Source: ZLKRG08 sp046091905 (lineage in GTDB: Bacteria > Actinomycetota > Actinomycetes > Nanopelagicales > Nanopelagicaceae). Taken from it: a stretch of 55,355 nucleotides of DNA. Shown here in pieces: positions 34,282-42,720 of this stretch. The number at the start of each line of letters is the position of its first letter. Positions within the stretch are counted from its first letter, which is position 1. Location of the stretch: positions 1 through 55,355 of the forward strand of contig JBJTCN010000074.1 of NCBI GenBank assembly GCA_046091905.1, given 5' to 3'. Below the pieces are notes generated by a model. The model did not search any database. It saw nothing but the letters and a program-made list of their open reading frames with translations, and was not told where the DNA came from. A program made the position numbers and the translations under genes.

Positions 34282-34628
34282 TTAATTTTTATTAAATACG
34301 TTCCAGATAATCTTTCATGAATACCACGGCCATTTTCATCGTAGGTAATTGCAAAGATCACGGTACAAAGTAAGAGCGTTCTAAATAATGCTTGCAACGG
34401 TGTTGGCGCACCGCCATCAGCAAAGCGCACCACCTTCATCTTTGTTAATCGGTGGCCAAAGGATGCGCCGCCGAATGCTGTCAGTAGCGAAACTTCCGCA
34501 AAGAAAACTGCCAGCGTCGTAAAAGGTCCGGCTAAGTCGAAACCTTTAACGATGGCCAAACAGGCCAACCAATCGATAGCCAAAGCCGCCATTCGGCGGA
34601 AAAGTGTGACCTGTCGCCCTTCAAACAT
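34278..34628 (-). CDS. RDD family membrane protein
   Basis: The 116-residue protein has three membrane segments with the family's Arg and Asp/Asp residues (FRRMAALAIDWLACLA), the FGHRLTKMKVVR loop and the C-terminal HERLSGTYLI. RDD proteins are of unclear function, some are suspected ion or solute transporters. The location between DUF4191 and glnA repeats the mycobacterial Rv2219A arrangement. TAGGCT (34635-34640, minus strand) is six bases before the ATG. Confidence 0.88.
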   Translation of the reverse strand: MFEGRQVTLFRRMAALAIDWLACLAIVKGFDLAGPFTTLAVFFAEVSLLTAFGGASFGHRLTKMKVVRFADGGAPTPLQALFRTLLLCTVIFAITYDENGRGIHERLSGTYLIKIN

Positions 34629-34645
34629 GCGTAGAGCCTAGCCAT

Positions 34646-34661
34646 GAAACAAGACTGTAAC
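34646..34661 (+). promoter_or_regulatory. GlnR-like box upstream of glnA
   Basis: GAAAC-6 bases-GTAAC matches the core of the actinobacterial GlnR operator (alternating GaAAC and GtnAC half-sites separated by six). It lies 98 bases before the glnA ATG and just upstream of the RDD -10 element. Only two half-sites are recognisable and no glnR gene is in the window. Confidence 0.4.
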
Positions 34662-34758
34662 AAACGGAGTATGCCTAATTAACACTCTCGCCATAGGGTT
34701 CTACCCATAACCGTCAGCGTTGATGGGCAAAAATAATGAAATCTATTGGGAGATTTTA

Positions 34759-36192
34759 ATGTTTAAAAATTCAAAAGAAATTCTTGATTACATCAAGAAA
34801 GAAGAAGTGAAGCTAATTGATATTCGCTTCATAGATCTACCTGGTATTCAACACCACTTCAATGTGCCTGCCGGTTCATTTGATGAATCAGTATTCACTG
34901 ACGGTTTGATGTTCGACGGCTCTTCAATTCGTGGCTTCCAGTCAATTCACGAATCCGATATGAAATTACTTCCAATTCCAAGTTCTGCATATTTGGATCC
35001 TTATCGTAAAGAGAAGACTTTAAACATTCTCTTCTCTGTTCATAATCCAATTGACAATACTCCTTACTCTCGTGATCCACGTGGCGTGCTTACCAAGGCA
35101 GTTGGCTATTTGAAGTCAACTGGAATTGCTGATCAAGCATTCTTCGCTCCAGAAGCTGAGTTCTATATCTTTGATGCAATTCGCTTTAAGACCGATATGC
35201 ACGAGTCATATCACCACATTGATTCATACGAAGGTTGGTGGAACCGTGGTGAAGAATTCGATGCAGATGGCACACCATCACGCGGATATCGCACACGTAT
35301 TAAAGGTGGTTACTTCCCAGTTTCACCAACAGACCAATATTCAGACCTGCGCGATGAAATCGTGATGCAACTTGAAAAAGTCGGCCTAACAGTTGAACGT
35401 TCGCACCACGAAGTCGGTACTGCTGGACAGATGGAAATTAACTATAAGTTCAGTGATGTCGAAAATGCTGGCGATGACATCATGAAGTTCAAGTACGTTG
35501 TTAAGAACACGGCTTGGCAAAATGGCAAGAGCGCAACTTTTATGCCAAAGCCACTTTATGGTGACAATGGCTCAGGAATGCACGTTCACCAATCACTTTG
35601 GAAAGATGGCAAGCCACTCTTCTTCGCGGCTGGCAACTATGGCGATCTTTCAGATATTGCCCGTTGGTATATTGGTGGTCTGTTAAAGCACGCACCATCG
35701 CTACTTGCATTCACTAACCCGACTGTTAACTCATATCGTCGTTTAGTTCCAGGCTATGAAGCCCCAGTAAATCTTGCATACTCAGCGCGTAACCGCTCTG
35801 CTTGTATCCGTATCCCAATTACCGGATCAAATCCAAAGGCGAAGCGCATTGAGTTCCGTTGCCCAGATCCATCATCAAATCCATATCTAGCTTTCGCAGC
35901 TATGTTGATGGCAGGTTTAGATGGTATCGAAAATAAGATCGAACCAGCAGCACCAGTTGATAAAGATATCTACGAACTAGGAGGTGCAGAGGCTGCCGCA
36001 ATTCCTCAAGTACCAGGTTCATTAGATGCTGCGCTAAACGCACTAGAGAAGGATCATGCATTCTTAACTAAGGGTGGCGTATTTACTGATGACTTGATCA
36101 CTACCTGGATCGCATTCAAGCGAAAGGAAGAAATTGATTACGTTCGACTTCGTCCACATCCAGCTGAATTCGAACTTTATTACGATATTTAA
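34759..36192 (+). CDS. glnA: Glutamine synthetase, type I
   Basis: GlnA joins ammonia to glutamate using ATP and is the main ammonium assimilation enzyme. From ATG 34759 (GGGAG site upstream) it has 477 residues with MFDGSSIRGF, FAPEAEFYIFD, GTAGQMEINYKF, the NGSGMHVHQSLW nucleotide site and NRSACIRIP. Tyr405 in KDIYEL sits at the adenylylation position of the GSI-beta type, so control by GlnE is likely. An upstream ATG at 34720 adds 13 residues without family support. A strong terminator follows. Confidence 0.97.
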   Translation: MFKNSKEILDYIKKEEVKLIDIRFIDLPGIQHHFNVPAGSFDESVFTDGLMFDGSSIRGFQSIHESDMKLLPIPSSAYLDPYRKEKTLNILFSVHNPIDNTPYSRDPRGVLTKAVGYLKSTGIADQAFFAPEAEFYIFDAIRFKTDMHESYHHIDSYEGWWNRGEEFDADGTPSRGYRTRIKGGYFPVSPTDQYSDLRDEIVMQLEKVGLTVERSHHEVGTAGQMEINYKFSDVENAGDDIMKFKYVVKNTAWQNGKSATFMPKPLYGDNGSGMHVHQSLWKDGKPLFFAAGNYGDLSDIARWYIGGLLKHAPSLLAFTNPTVNSYRRLVPGYEAPVNLAYSARNRSACIRIPITGSNPKAKRIEFRCPDPSSNPYLAFAAMLMAGLDGIENKIEPAAPVDKDIYELGGAEAAAIPQVPGSLDAALNALEKDHAFLTKGGVFTDDLITTWIAFKRKEEIDYVRLRPHPAEFELYYDI

Positions 36193-36209
36193 AAAATAAT
36201 CTCCTAGAA

Positions 36210-36243
36210 ATAACCCCGCTGGATGCAAATCTGGCGGGGTTAT
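36210..36243 (+). terminator. Rho-independent terminator of glnA
   Basis: ATAACCCCGC (36210-36219) and GCGGGGTTAT (36234-36243) form a perfect 10-base stem with a 14-base loop, 17 bases after the glnA stop. The downstream sequence is T-rich but mixed. Its 3' arm ends six bases before the predicted -10 of the next gene. Confidence 0.8.
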
Positions 36244-36260
36244 TCATTTATGCTTCACAA

Positions 36261-37406
36261 GTGCAGAGAGCTAAAATTGCAGTGCGAGCAGCGTTCATTA
36301 CAAATGGATTGACAGTTGGTGCGCTAGTTGGACGCTTACCAGATTTCAAAATCAAATTAGATATAAGCACTGGCGAAGTCGGTCGGTTGCTTTTCTGTAT
36401 TGCCTTTGGAGTCTTATTGACTTTAACTTTGATTGGTAAAGTCATAGCAAAACGAGGCTCTAAACCAGTCGCCATTTTTGGATCTTTTTGTGCAGCACTG
36501 GCTCTGATTCCGGTCGCACTAGCAAATACCACTCCTACATTGGCGGTCGCGCTAAATCTAATTGGAATTGGTATCACGATTCAAGATGTGGCTATGAATT
36601 CTCATGCCGCCACGTTAGAACATGAAAGCGGCGCTAAATTAATGAGTGGCTTTCACGCGCTATTTAGCGTCGGTGCGCTTCTTGGTGGCTTAGTTGGCGG
36701 TTTATTTTCACAATTTGAAATTTCCATCCAAAATCAATGCTTTGTTCTGCTCGCTCTATTTGTGGTGATCGCACTTTCAGTAAGAAATTTATGGTTACCT
36801 GCTGAAACTGACATTCATCCGCTTGAGAAGAATGAAAAACGAAATAAGCCCGCAATCTTCTTCTTTATTGGTCTCTTAGGTTTTGCAGGAGCTATTAATG
36901 AAGGAGCAGCTGGCGATTGGGGCGGCATTCTTGCTCGCGAAACATTTGGCGCTTCTCCATTCTTAGCGACCTTGCCGTACATAGTTTTTAATATTGGAAT
37001 GGTGGGCGGCAGATTTGCCGGTGATTTTGTGATGGCCAAGTTCGGAACTTATAAAATCCTCTTCCGTGCCGGTTTAACTACGGGAATTGGATTAACACTT
37101 GGTATTTTGATTGGCAATATTTATAGCCAAATTTTCGCTTGGTTCACAATAGGTTTAGGAATGTCTGTCGTTGTTCCTGCAGTCTTTAGCGCAGGCGCCA
37201 GCATCGCCAGAGAGAGATTTGCCGGGCAGATCGCACCTTCACAAGGTGTGGCAATTGTTTCTGGTATCTCTTACTTTGGATTTCTAGGAGCGCCGCCAAC
37301 AATTGGATATATCGCTGAAGCAATTACTCTGCGTTGGGCCTTGTTGATACCCGCCGCCTTAGCAATCTTTATGGCGATTGGTTCTAGATTTATTAAGCAC
37401 GCTTGA
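36261..37406 (+). CDS. MFS transporter, YbjJ-like
   Basis: The 381-residue protein has about twelve helices. The first region NGLTVGALVGRLPDFK and the QDVAMNSHAATLEHESGAKLMSGFHALFSVGALLGGL stretch match the YbjJ/FucP-like MFS group, several of whose members carry sugars or related compounds; the cargo here is unknown. The start is GTG with TATGCT (36249-36254) six bases upstream. The last 14 bases overlap the convergent permease gene. Confidence 0.87.
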   Translation: MQRAKIAVRAAFITNGLTVGALVGRLPDFKIKLDISTGEVGRLLFCIAFGVLLTLTLIGKVIAKRGSKPVAIFGSFCAALALIPVALANTTPTLAVALNLIGIGITIQDVAMNSHAATLEHESGAKLMSGFHALFSVGALLGGLVGGLFSQFEISIQNQCFVLLALFVVIALSVRNLWLPAETDIHPLEKNEKRNKPAIFFFIGLLGFAGAINEGAAGDWGGILARETFGASPFLATLPYIVFNIGMVGGRFAGDFVMAKFGTYKILFRAGLTTGIGLTLGILIGNIYSQIFAWFTIGLGMSVVVPAVFSAGASIARERFAGQIAPSQGVAIVSGISYFGFLGAPPTIGYIAEAITLRWALLIPAALAIFMAIGSRFIKHA

Positions 37407-38796
37407 GTTTTATTGACTGCCCAATAAATCCAATAATTAGCGCAAAAATAACACCCACATTTGAAAAGGCCCACTGCCCATCTTTGCCTCCAATTAAATC
37501 CATAAAATAACCCTGCCAATTTAACCAAGTTGCAAAAGTATTAGTTACAAAGCCATAACCAATAATCGTGGCAATTGCCATTATTGAAAGCGCTGACCTA
37601 TTTACTCCACGATATTTACCAAATGGATTGTAAAGCTCTGATTCCTCTAAATCTTTCCTAAAGAGTACGTCTGCAGCAAAAATCGCAGACCACGCCGCAA
37701 GCGGTACCCCGATAGTTATTAAGAATCCTTGAAAAGGCAGTAAGAAATTCTTGCTAAACCAGACTATATAAACGGTGCCAATTAGCATAATAATCGCATC
37801 TAGCATCGCTGCTTTATGGCGCTTAATTGGAGCGCCCAGCGCTACCAAAGTAAGACCTGAAGAATACAGATCTAGAATTGCGCCACCAATTAATCCCAGT
37901 ATTGCAATCAAAGCAAAGAGAAATAGGAACCAAGTTGGCAGAATATTGGTAATTGCACCCACCGGATCCATTGCCACATTTTCATAAAGCTGCTGCGAAC
38001 TACCAGCTAACGCTGCTCCGTAAGTAACCATAATTACCGGAGCTAACGAAGCGCCAAAAACTGTCCAGCCCACAACTGAACTACTTTTCACTGTGCGCGA
38101 TAAGTAACGTGAATAATCTGCCGCGCTATTTACCCAACCCAACCCAATGCCAGTAACTGCGAAAATCACCGCTCCAATAAACCCAGCCAGCGAGCCACCA
38201 TCGGTAGCGCTAATTAGATTCCAATTAATCTCATTTAAGGTAAGCGCTATATAAATTGCGGTAGCAATTAGCGTAATCAAAGTGATCCATTTCTGCATCT
38301 GCATAATTACTTTATAACCAAGTACGCCGCCGGAGATCGTTAAAGTTACCGAAACTAAAAATCCAAGAGATAGCGCTGCACTTCGATCTAACGAACCAAT
38401 GCGTTCGAAGATGGTGCCGGTAGCTAGCGTGGCAATTGAAACTAGGACGGTTTCCCAACCTACAAAAACTAAATATGAGAGAAACCCGGGGACTAAATTG
38501 CCATTAACGCCAAAGGTGGCTCGGCTTAAAATCATGGTCGGCACGCTATGTTTTTTGCCTGCCAAACTACTTACGCCCACTAATAAAAATGAAAGTACCG
38601 TGCCAATTACCGCTGCCAAAGTGGCTTGCCAAAAATTGATGCCAAAGCCTAAAAAGAATGCGCCATATGAGATCGCTAAGACTGAGACATTTGCGCCACA
38701 CCAAGGCCAGAATAAATCGCTCGCCTTACCGTATCTTTCGGCATCGGTAATTTGATTGACGCTATTTAACTCAAGTTCAAGACGAAAAAGTGGCAT
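37393..38796 (-). CDS. NCS1 nucleobase permease, cytosine/purine type
   Basis: The 467-residue protein has about twelve helices and the nucleobase:cation symporter-1 pattern, including FWPWCGANVSVLAISYGAF near the start, GFLVSVTLTISGGVLGYKV, and GLGWVNSAADYSRYL in the middle. Likely cargo is cytosine, another purine or pyrimidine, or hydantoin-like compounds. The ATG 38796 is chosen because TAGAAT (38802-38807, minus strand) is five bases before it; that element lies at the 3' end of the copC-like gene. Confidence 0.88.
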   Translation of the reverse strand: MPLFRLELELNSVNQITDAERYGKASDLFWPWCGANVSVLAISYGAFFLGFGINFWQATLAAVIGTVLSFLLVGVSSLAGKKHSVPTMILSRATFGVNGNLVPGFLSYLVFVGWETVLVSIATLATGTIFERIGSLDRSAALSLGFLVSVTLTISGGVLGYKVIMQMQKWITLITLIATAIYIALTLNEINWNLISATDGGSLAGFIGAVIFAVTGIGLGWVNSAADYSRYLSRTVKSSSVVGWTVFGASLAPVIMVTYGAALAGSSQQLYENVAMDPVGAITNILPTWFLFLFALIAILGLIGGAILDLYSSGLTLVALGAPIKRHKAAMLDAIIMLIGTVYIVWFSKNFLLPFQGFLITIGVPLAAWSAIFAADVLFRKDLEESELYNPFGKYRGVNRSALSIMAIATIIGYGFVTNTFATWLNWQGYFMDLIGGKDGQWAFSNVGVIFALIIGFIGQSIKLKRA

Positions 38797-38804
38797 GCCA
38801 CATT

Positions 38805-39440
38805 CTACTTGAATCTGCGATATAAACCCCAAGATAAAATGAATATAATCGCAATAATCACTTCAATAATGTGCACCGCGTGAATTTTAAGAAAATTATC
38901 ATTATGTTCTAGGTGGTTTATTTTCACACTCTGTTTGGAGATGCCGCTAGTAGCAGATAGTGTTTGAGTTGCATTATTTGACACCGCTATTGAAGATGGC
39001 TTAATAACATTAGGCTCGTTTGAATTATCTGCGCTTTCATTCTTTTTTGTATCCGCTGAAGTTTGGTTCATTTCTGGTAATCCATCAACAAAAAATTTAT
39101 AGAAACCCTCTACAGGATGCCCATCCTCTGAAACAACTCGATAATAGATCTTAATCGTGCCTTTTGCTTGATTTTTTACACTAACCGCTACCCGCGCACC
39201 GCCAACTTTAAAATTTCCATCATCTATTCGATTGCCGTTAACATCCGTAATCATTAACTTATTTACGTCAACGCCTTCAAATGTTTGTAGAGAACCATCA
39301 AATTCAATCCAAACAACACTAGGAATCTCCGTTAAGTGTGAATTGGGTTTTGGAAACGAATCAACCATAATTGCATGCGCATTAGCAAATGGCATCTGCC
39401 AAATCATAAGAAATACTGCAAGTAACAGTTTTCTCAACAT
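38805..39440 (-). CDS. CopC-domain copper protein with C-terminal anchor
   Basis: The 211-residue protein has a signal peptide ending ANA|H, so mature CopC starts with His22, the usual first copper ligand. The domain runs to about residue 125 and includes YYRVVSEDGHPVEGFYKFFVDG, where the SxDGHP motif supplies the second histidine. A Ser/Asn-rich linker and a C-terminal helix (about 188-206) follow, so it is anchored outside the membrane. It probably binds Cu(II) extracellularly. No fused CopD is seen. AAAGGA precedes the ATG. Confidence 0.88.
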   Translation of the reverse strand: MLRKLLLAVFLMIWQMPFANAHAIMVDSFPKPNSHLTEIPSVVWIEFDGSLQTFEGVDVNKLMITDVNGNRIDDGNFKVGGARVAVSVKNQAKGTIKIYYRVVSEDGHPVEGFYKFFVDGLPEMNQTSADTKKNESADNSNEPNVIKPSSIAVSNNATQTLSATSGISKQSVKINHLEHNDNFLKIHAVHIIEVIIAIIFILSWGLYRRFK

Positions 39441-39461
39441 TTGATTCCTTTCGCTTACAAA

Positions 39462-39494
39462 GTGGGCGGTTAATCACCAGGACTAACCGCCCAC
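39462..39494. terminator. Inverted repeat between ycnI-like and copC-like genes
   Basis: GTGGGCGGTTA (39462-39472) and TAACCGCCCAC (39484-39494) are a perfect 11-base inverted repeat with an 11-base loop. On the minus strand it follows the YcnI-like stop by 13 bases and is followed by TTTG, a weak T-run. It may partially terminate or stabilise the upstream mRNA and lower CopC output. Confidence 0.5.
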
Positions 39495-39507
39495 CTACTC
39501 TAATTAA

Positions 39508-40053
39508 CTAGCCCTTAATTGTGGTCACAGACGGGGAAGGCCCAAATTCTGTGTCTTCTGTGGCAGCTTTCGTTGAACCGTCAGTTATTTCCCACTTCAA
39601 ATAAAGCGGGGTCTTCCCCGCATAACAAATTTGAGTTGTAGGGAAATTTATTTTCTGAGGTGTGTTATCCCATTTAACTTTCAAGCCGAAATCATAGAAA
39701 GTTCCATCGTCGATTGCATGCGATCTAGTTGTAGCGGTCCAAGTAACTGTATATGCAGCCGGAGTTATGCCATCTGCAAGTTTTTCTGAACTAGCGACAA
39801 CTTTGGTTTTGAATCCGTAGTGAAATTCAGGGGTTGGCTTTCCTGCGGTAGCCGGGACCACAACTTGGAAAACACTGGTTCCATATCTTAAACCTTTGTA
39901 TTGGCAACCATGTCCCAGGCTTAACCATAGTCTGCTTGATTGTCCTGCTACCAATGTGTATCCCTTCATCTGAATACCTACGTGCGCATTTGCCACACTA
40001 GGAATTAGAGCTAAAGCAAAGGCTGCAAAAACTGCTGTTATTTTCTTTTTCAT
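39508..40053 (-). CDS. YcnI-like DUF1775 copper-binding protein
   Basis: The 181-residue protein has a signal peptide ending VANA|H (mature His24 in AHVGIQ), followed by an immunoglobulin-like fold with LSLGHGCQYKG (His48, Cys50) and the late LYLKWEI. These agree with YcnI/DUF1775 proteins, where the N-terminal histidine with an acidic residue and Trp binds Cu(II). It lacks a C-terminal anchor, unlike many relatives, so it is probably secreted. AAGGAAA precedes the ATG. Confidence 0.83.
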   Translation of the reverse strand: MKKKITAVFAAFALALIPSVANAHVGIQMKGYTLVAGQSSRLWLSLGHGCQYKGLRYGTSVFQVVVPATAGKPTPEFHYGFKTKVVASSEKLADGITPAAYTVTWTATTRSHAIDDGTFYDFGLKVKWDNTPQKINFPTTQICYAGKTPLYLKWEITDGSTKAATEDTEFGPSPSVTTIKG

Positions 40054-40121
40054 TTCATTTCCTTAAATTATTTTTGATGCGCAAAGGAAGGCAGCAAATG
40101 TAAAACTATGCGATTTCGTAA

Positions 40122-40592
40122 TTACATTAAGCTGCCAGCAGGTGGCGGCGCCCTGAGATTAAATAAAAAAATGAAATCATATTTTAAGAGATTACTCTCT
40201 TTTAAAAATACGACTATCTCAGAAAAATTATAATTGAAAGAAATCTTGCTAAATCTCGGAAACACCCATTTCACAAAAGTTTCGCAAACTAATTGGAATC
40301 TCTTGAGGAGTTGATAAGTGATGACTGCTGCAAATATATGAGAATATTGCATTCGTAAGTCAGCGTTTGAAACCGGCATTGAAAAATGACCTAAAACCTG
40401 AAAACCAAGTAGGAAGGATGCCAATTTAGGCCCTGCTAATTCGTAGCTATCCACATTAAGGAATGCTAAAACCATTGCACCAACAATTAAATGAGAAACT
40501 CTAGGAACCGAGCCACCAAATGCATGCGCGAGAAATACGCTGTAACCCAACATCGTGGCTACAACACCGCGGCACGCTATTTCATTAATCAA
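40122..40592 (-). CDS. Hydrophobic protein with copper-locus resemblance
   Basis: The 156-residue protein has four hydrophobic segments in its first 100 residues, then a basic stretch and the tail NLRAPPPAGSLM. The start RGVVATMLGYSVFLAHAFGGSVP and the LGFQVLGHF and MQYSHIFAAVITYQLL histidines recall a small actinobacterial membrane protein found beside DUF1775 copper genes; that memory is not checked. Function unknown; histidines near the membrane edge could bind a metal. The ATG overlaps the SDR stop (ATGA), tying it to that operon. Confidence 0.6.
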   Translation of the reverse strand: MINEIACRGVVATMLGYSVFLAHAFGGSVPRVSHLIVGAMVLAFLNVDSYELAGPKLASFLLGFQVLGHFSMPVSNADLRMQYSHIFAAVITYQLLKRFQLVCETFVKWVFPRFSKISFNYNFSEIVVFLKESNLLKYDFIFLFNLRAPPPAGSLM

Positions 40593-41407
40593 TCTAAGAA
40601 GAAATCCTTTAACAAATCCTTGGTACCAGGGACTACAGAATACTGATCAAAATCGGTCACACCTTCTTCGCGGAGTACCTCTTCATCAACAAAGAAATTT
40701 CCGGTAACGCTCTTAGAGTCTCTATTTAAAATCACATAAGCAGCATCGGCCATAATCGCAGGTTTACGGCAGAAATTGGTATCAATTCCTGGAATCATCG
40801 CTAGCGCAGCTGTATCAATAGCGGTCATTGGCCAAAGTGCATTAACTGCAATGCCATCTCGTTTAAATTCACCGCTCATACCCAAAACACACATACTCAT
40901 TCCATATTTAGACATGGTGTAAGCAACGTGATTCTTGAACCACTTCTCTTTCATTGATAGTGGTGGCGATAGCGTCAGAATATGTGGATTGACGCCGTTT
41001 CTTAGATGTGGAATCGCCGCTTGTGAGGCTAGAAAAGTTCCGCGCACATTGACATCAAACATCAAGTCAAAACGCTTTGCAGAAGTTGCTTCAGTCTTAG
41101 TTAAATTAATCGCAGAGGCATTATTTATAAGAATATCTAAGCCGCCAAATTTGGCAGCTGCCTCATTGACCGAGGCGGCAATTGCATTTTCATCACGAAT
41201 ATCCGTAACTAGCGGTAACGCTTCTCCTCCGGCCGCTTCAATCTCTTGCGCGGCAGTAAAGATAGTGCCGGGTAGCTTTGGATTTGGATCAGCCGTCTTG
41301 GCCGCAATCGCAATCTTTGCGCCATCTTGTGCAATTCTCTTAGCAATCTCTAGTCCAATTCCGCGAGATCCTCCAGTGATAAAGACTCGCTTACCTGTTA
41401 GTGACAT
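40589..41407 (-). CDS. Short-chain dehydrogenase, HSDL2-like
   Basis: The 272-residue SDR has the cofactor motif GGSRGIGLEIAKR, DxxV-like LVTDIRD, NNASAINLT, the active-site YTMSKYG and ALWPMTAIDT. The sequence with SRGIG, TADPNPKLPGTIFTAAQEI and the NAxWP element matches the HSDL2-type SDRs involved in fatty acid metabolism; this form lacks the sterol carrier domain. It follows the enoyl-CoA hydratase with one overlapping base (TAATG), so both probably act on acyl chains. Confidence 0.88.
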   Translation of the reverse strand: MSLTGKRVFITGGSRGIGLEIAKRIAQDGAKIAIAAKTADPNPKLPGTIFTAAQEIEAAGGEALPLVTDIRDENAIAASVNEAAAKFGGLDILINNASAINLTKTEATSAKRFDLMFDVNVRGTFLASQAAIPHLRNGVNPHILTLSPPLSMKEKWFKNHVAYTMSKYGMSMCVLGMSGEFKRDGIAVNALWPMTAIDTAALAMIPGIDTNFCRKPAIMADAAYVILNRDSKSVTGNFFVDEEVLREEGVTDFDQYSVVPGTKDLLKDFFLD

Positions 41408-42153
41408 TATTTATCTCGCTTTCTATTTAAGAACTGCACAAATGCGTTACGCGCCTCTTCAGATTGCAACGCTAATGAGAAGATTTCAAATTCAGCGCGC
41501 ATCACTGCAGCTACTGAATCATGAACATTGGCTTTCATTAGAGCTTTGGTATTTAGGATCGCTTGCGGTGGTTGTTTGGCAATCTTCAACGCGATTTCGT
41601 GTGCCTTTTCATAAGGATCTGCGGTTACGTAATTTACTAAACCAATCTCTTCAGCGTAATTTGCGTCAAAGCTATCGCCGGTCATAAATAGCTCTGCCGC
41701 CCGGTGATAGCCCACCATTCGCGGAAGCAAGAATGATGAACCGGCTTCAGGCACTAAACCCAGCGTGGTAAAGGGAAGTGAGAATTTCGCGTTCTCTGCT
41801 GCGACCACAATATCTGCATGCAGCAACATAGTCGTACCTACTCCTACCGCATTACCTTTAACTGCGATTATCAGTGGCTTGGTGAAATTATGAACTGCAG
41901 CAAGGAAAGCAGCCACTGTGGAATCATCTGCGGTAGGCGGATGCTCAAGAAAATCTGAGATGTCATTGCCAGCGGTGAAATGTTCACCCTCAGAGGTAAT
42001 AACTACGGCACGAATCCCAAACTCTTGGTCTGCAGTATTGAGCTCATTAGCCAATTGGCCATACATTGAGCGGGTAATCGCATTCATCTTCGCTGGGCGG
42101 TTGAAAGAGATATTGAGCACTTGGCTCTCTAACATGGTAAGAATCTCGGCCAC
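41407..42153 (-). CDS. Enoyl-CoA hydratase/isomerase family protein
   Basis: A crotonase-fold protein (248 residues from GTG 42153) with SFNRPAKMNAI, the oxyanion-hole loops EHFTAGNDISDF and AVKGNAVGVGTT, and LVPEAGSSFLLPRMVG. The second acid of classic hydratases is placed within EAGSS, so hydratase or isomerase activity is likely on an acyl-CoA. The GTG is chosen over ATG 42162 because TAGGAT (42161-42166, minus strand) lies seven bases before it and the ATG lies inside that promoter spacing. It heads the leftward operon towards the copper genes. Confidence 0.88.
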   Translation of the reverse strand: MAEILTMLESQVLNISFNRPAKMNAITRSMYGQLANELNTADQEFGIRAVVITSEGEHFTAGNDISDFLEHPPTADDSTVAAFLAAVHNFTKPLIIAVKGNAVGVGTTMLLHADIVVAAENAKFSLPFTTLGLVPEAGSSFLLPRMVGYHRAAELFMTGDSFDANYAEEIGLVNYVTADPYEKAHEIALKIAKQPPQAILNTKALMKANVHDSVAAVMRAEFEIFSLALQSEEARNAFVQFLNRKRDK

Positions 42154-42220
42154 GAGAGGCATCCTAGGGGTCGATTTAGTGAAAGAATAGGACCGTCAAA
42201 ATCGTACGGAGAGCGAAAAA

Positions 42221-42538
42221 ATGGCAACTGATATCACTATTCAACTTCGTGATCTCACACCTTTCGAACGCCTAGTTGTGGAATTGGTATGTGAAGGAAA
42301 ATCTAACGCCGCGATAGCGCGCGAGACCGCGCACACTGAGAAAGTCGTTGAGAATACCGTTAGTCGCTCCGCAAAAGCTTTTAGAATTAAATCTGATGGC
42401 GATATCAATGTGAGGGTGCTTTTAGCACTTGCTTATCGCACACACTACGGTGATAAAGCTTGGGAGAAATTGCACCTTCCTTGTGAACATTTTGAGGTTG
42501 GCCCTGACGGCGAACCTATTTGCAATCGCCATTTTTAA
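42221..42538 (+). CDS. LuxR-type HTH protein with Cys/His tail
   Basis: The 105-residue protein is a LuxR/NarL-type helix-turn-helix on its own: LTPFERLVVELVCEGKSNAAIARETAHTEKVVENTVSRSAKAFRI occupies residues 12-56. There is no receiver or ligand domain. The tail has Cys88-x-His90 and Cys101-x2-His104, a spacing that could bind zinc. The ATG has a GGAGAG site. It is divergent from the enoyl-CoA hydratase and precedes a gap with two palindromes, which are candidate targets. The target genes are unknown. Confidence 0.83.
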   Translation: MATDITIQLRDLTPFERLVVELVCEGKSNAAIARETAHTEKVVENTVSRSAKAFRIKSDGDINVRVLLALAYRTHYGDKAWEKLHLPCEHFEVGPDGEPICNRHF

Positions 42539-42547
42539 TAATTAGTT

Positions 42548-42565
42548 GTAAGTGCCAGCACTTAC
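42548..42565. promoter_or_regulatory. Perfect inverted repeat after the LuxR-type gene
   Basis: GTAAGTGC and GCACTTAC flank a two-base spacer, nine bases after the stop of the LuxR-type gene. There is no T-run, so an operator is likelier than a terminator, although a weak RNA hairpin remains possible. Confidence 0.4.
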
Positions 42566-42683
42566 CAGTGTGTAATCGCTAATTACTTGCTCCTTAAATC
42601 ACATTTGCAGTGGGGTTAGCACTCGCCTTTTTCATTTCAGGAATATCTCATTAGGTAAATACTTCACTTGTTCGCATTCAACT

Positions 42684-42697
42684 AAGTTCGCGAACTT
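42684..42697. promoter_or_regulatory. Perfect 14-base palindrome before the 198-residue membrane protein
   Basis: AAGTTCGCGAACTT lies 23 bases before the ATG at 42721, in a position where a dimeric regulator would block or assist transcription. It does not match the actinobacterial SOS box, whose half-sites point the other way with a four-base gap. The orphan LuxR-type protein next door is one candidate binder. Confidence 0.4.
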
Positions 42698-42720
42698 GAT
42701 AAATGATTTAGGAGAGAATC

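Noticed and set aside
36664..36855. Minus-strand frame inside the YbjJ-like transporter
   Set aside because: Antisense shadow of a well-supported gene with no own signals.
40935..41687. 250-codon open frame on the plus strand across the SDR and hydratase genes
   Set aside because: Both leftward genes have intact motifs and tight operon overlaps; the plus-strand frame has no recognisable domain.
42616..42624. TTAGCACTC, one arm of a CIRCE/HrcA operator
   Set aside because: The second arm GAGTGCTAA is absent at the required nine-base spacing and no heat-shock gene follows.
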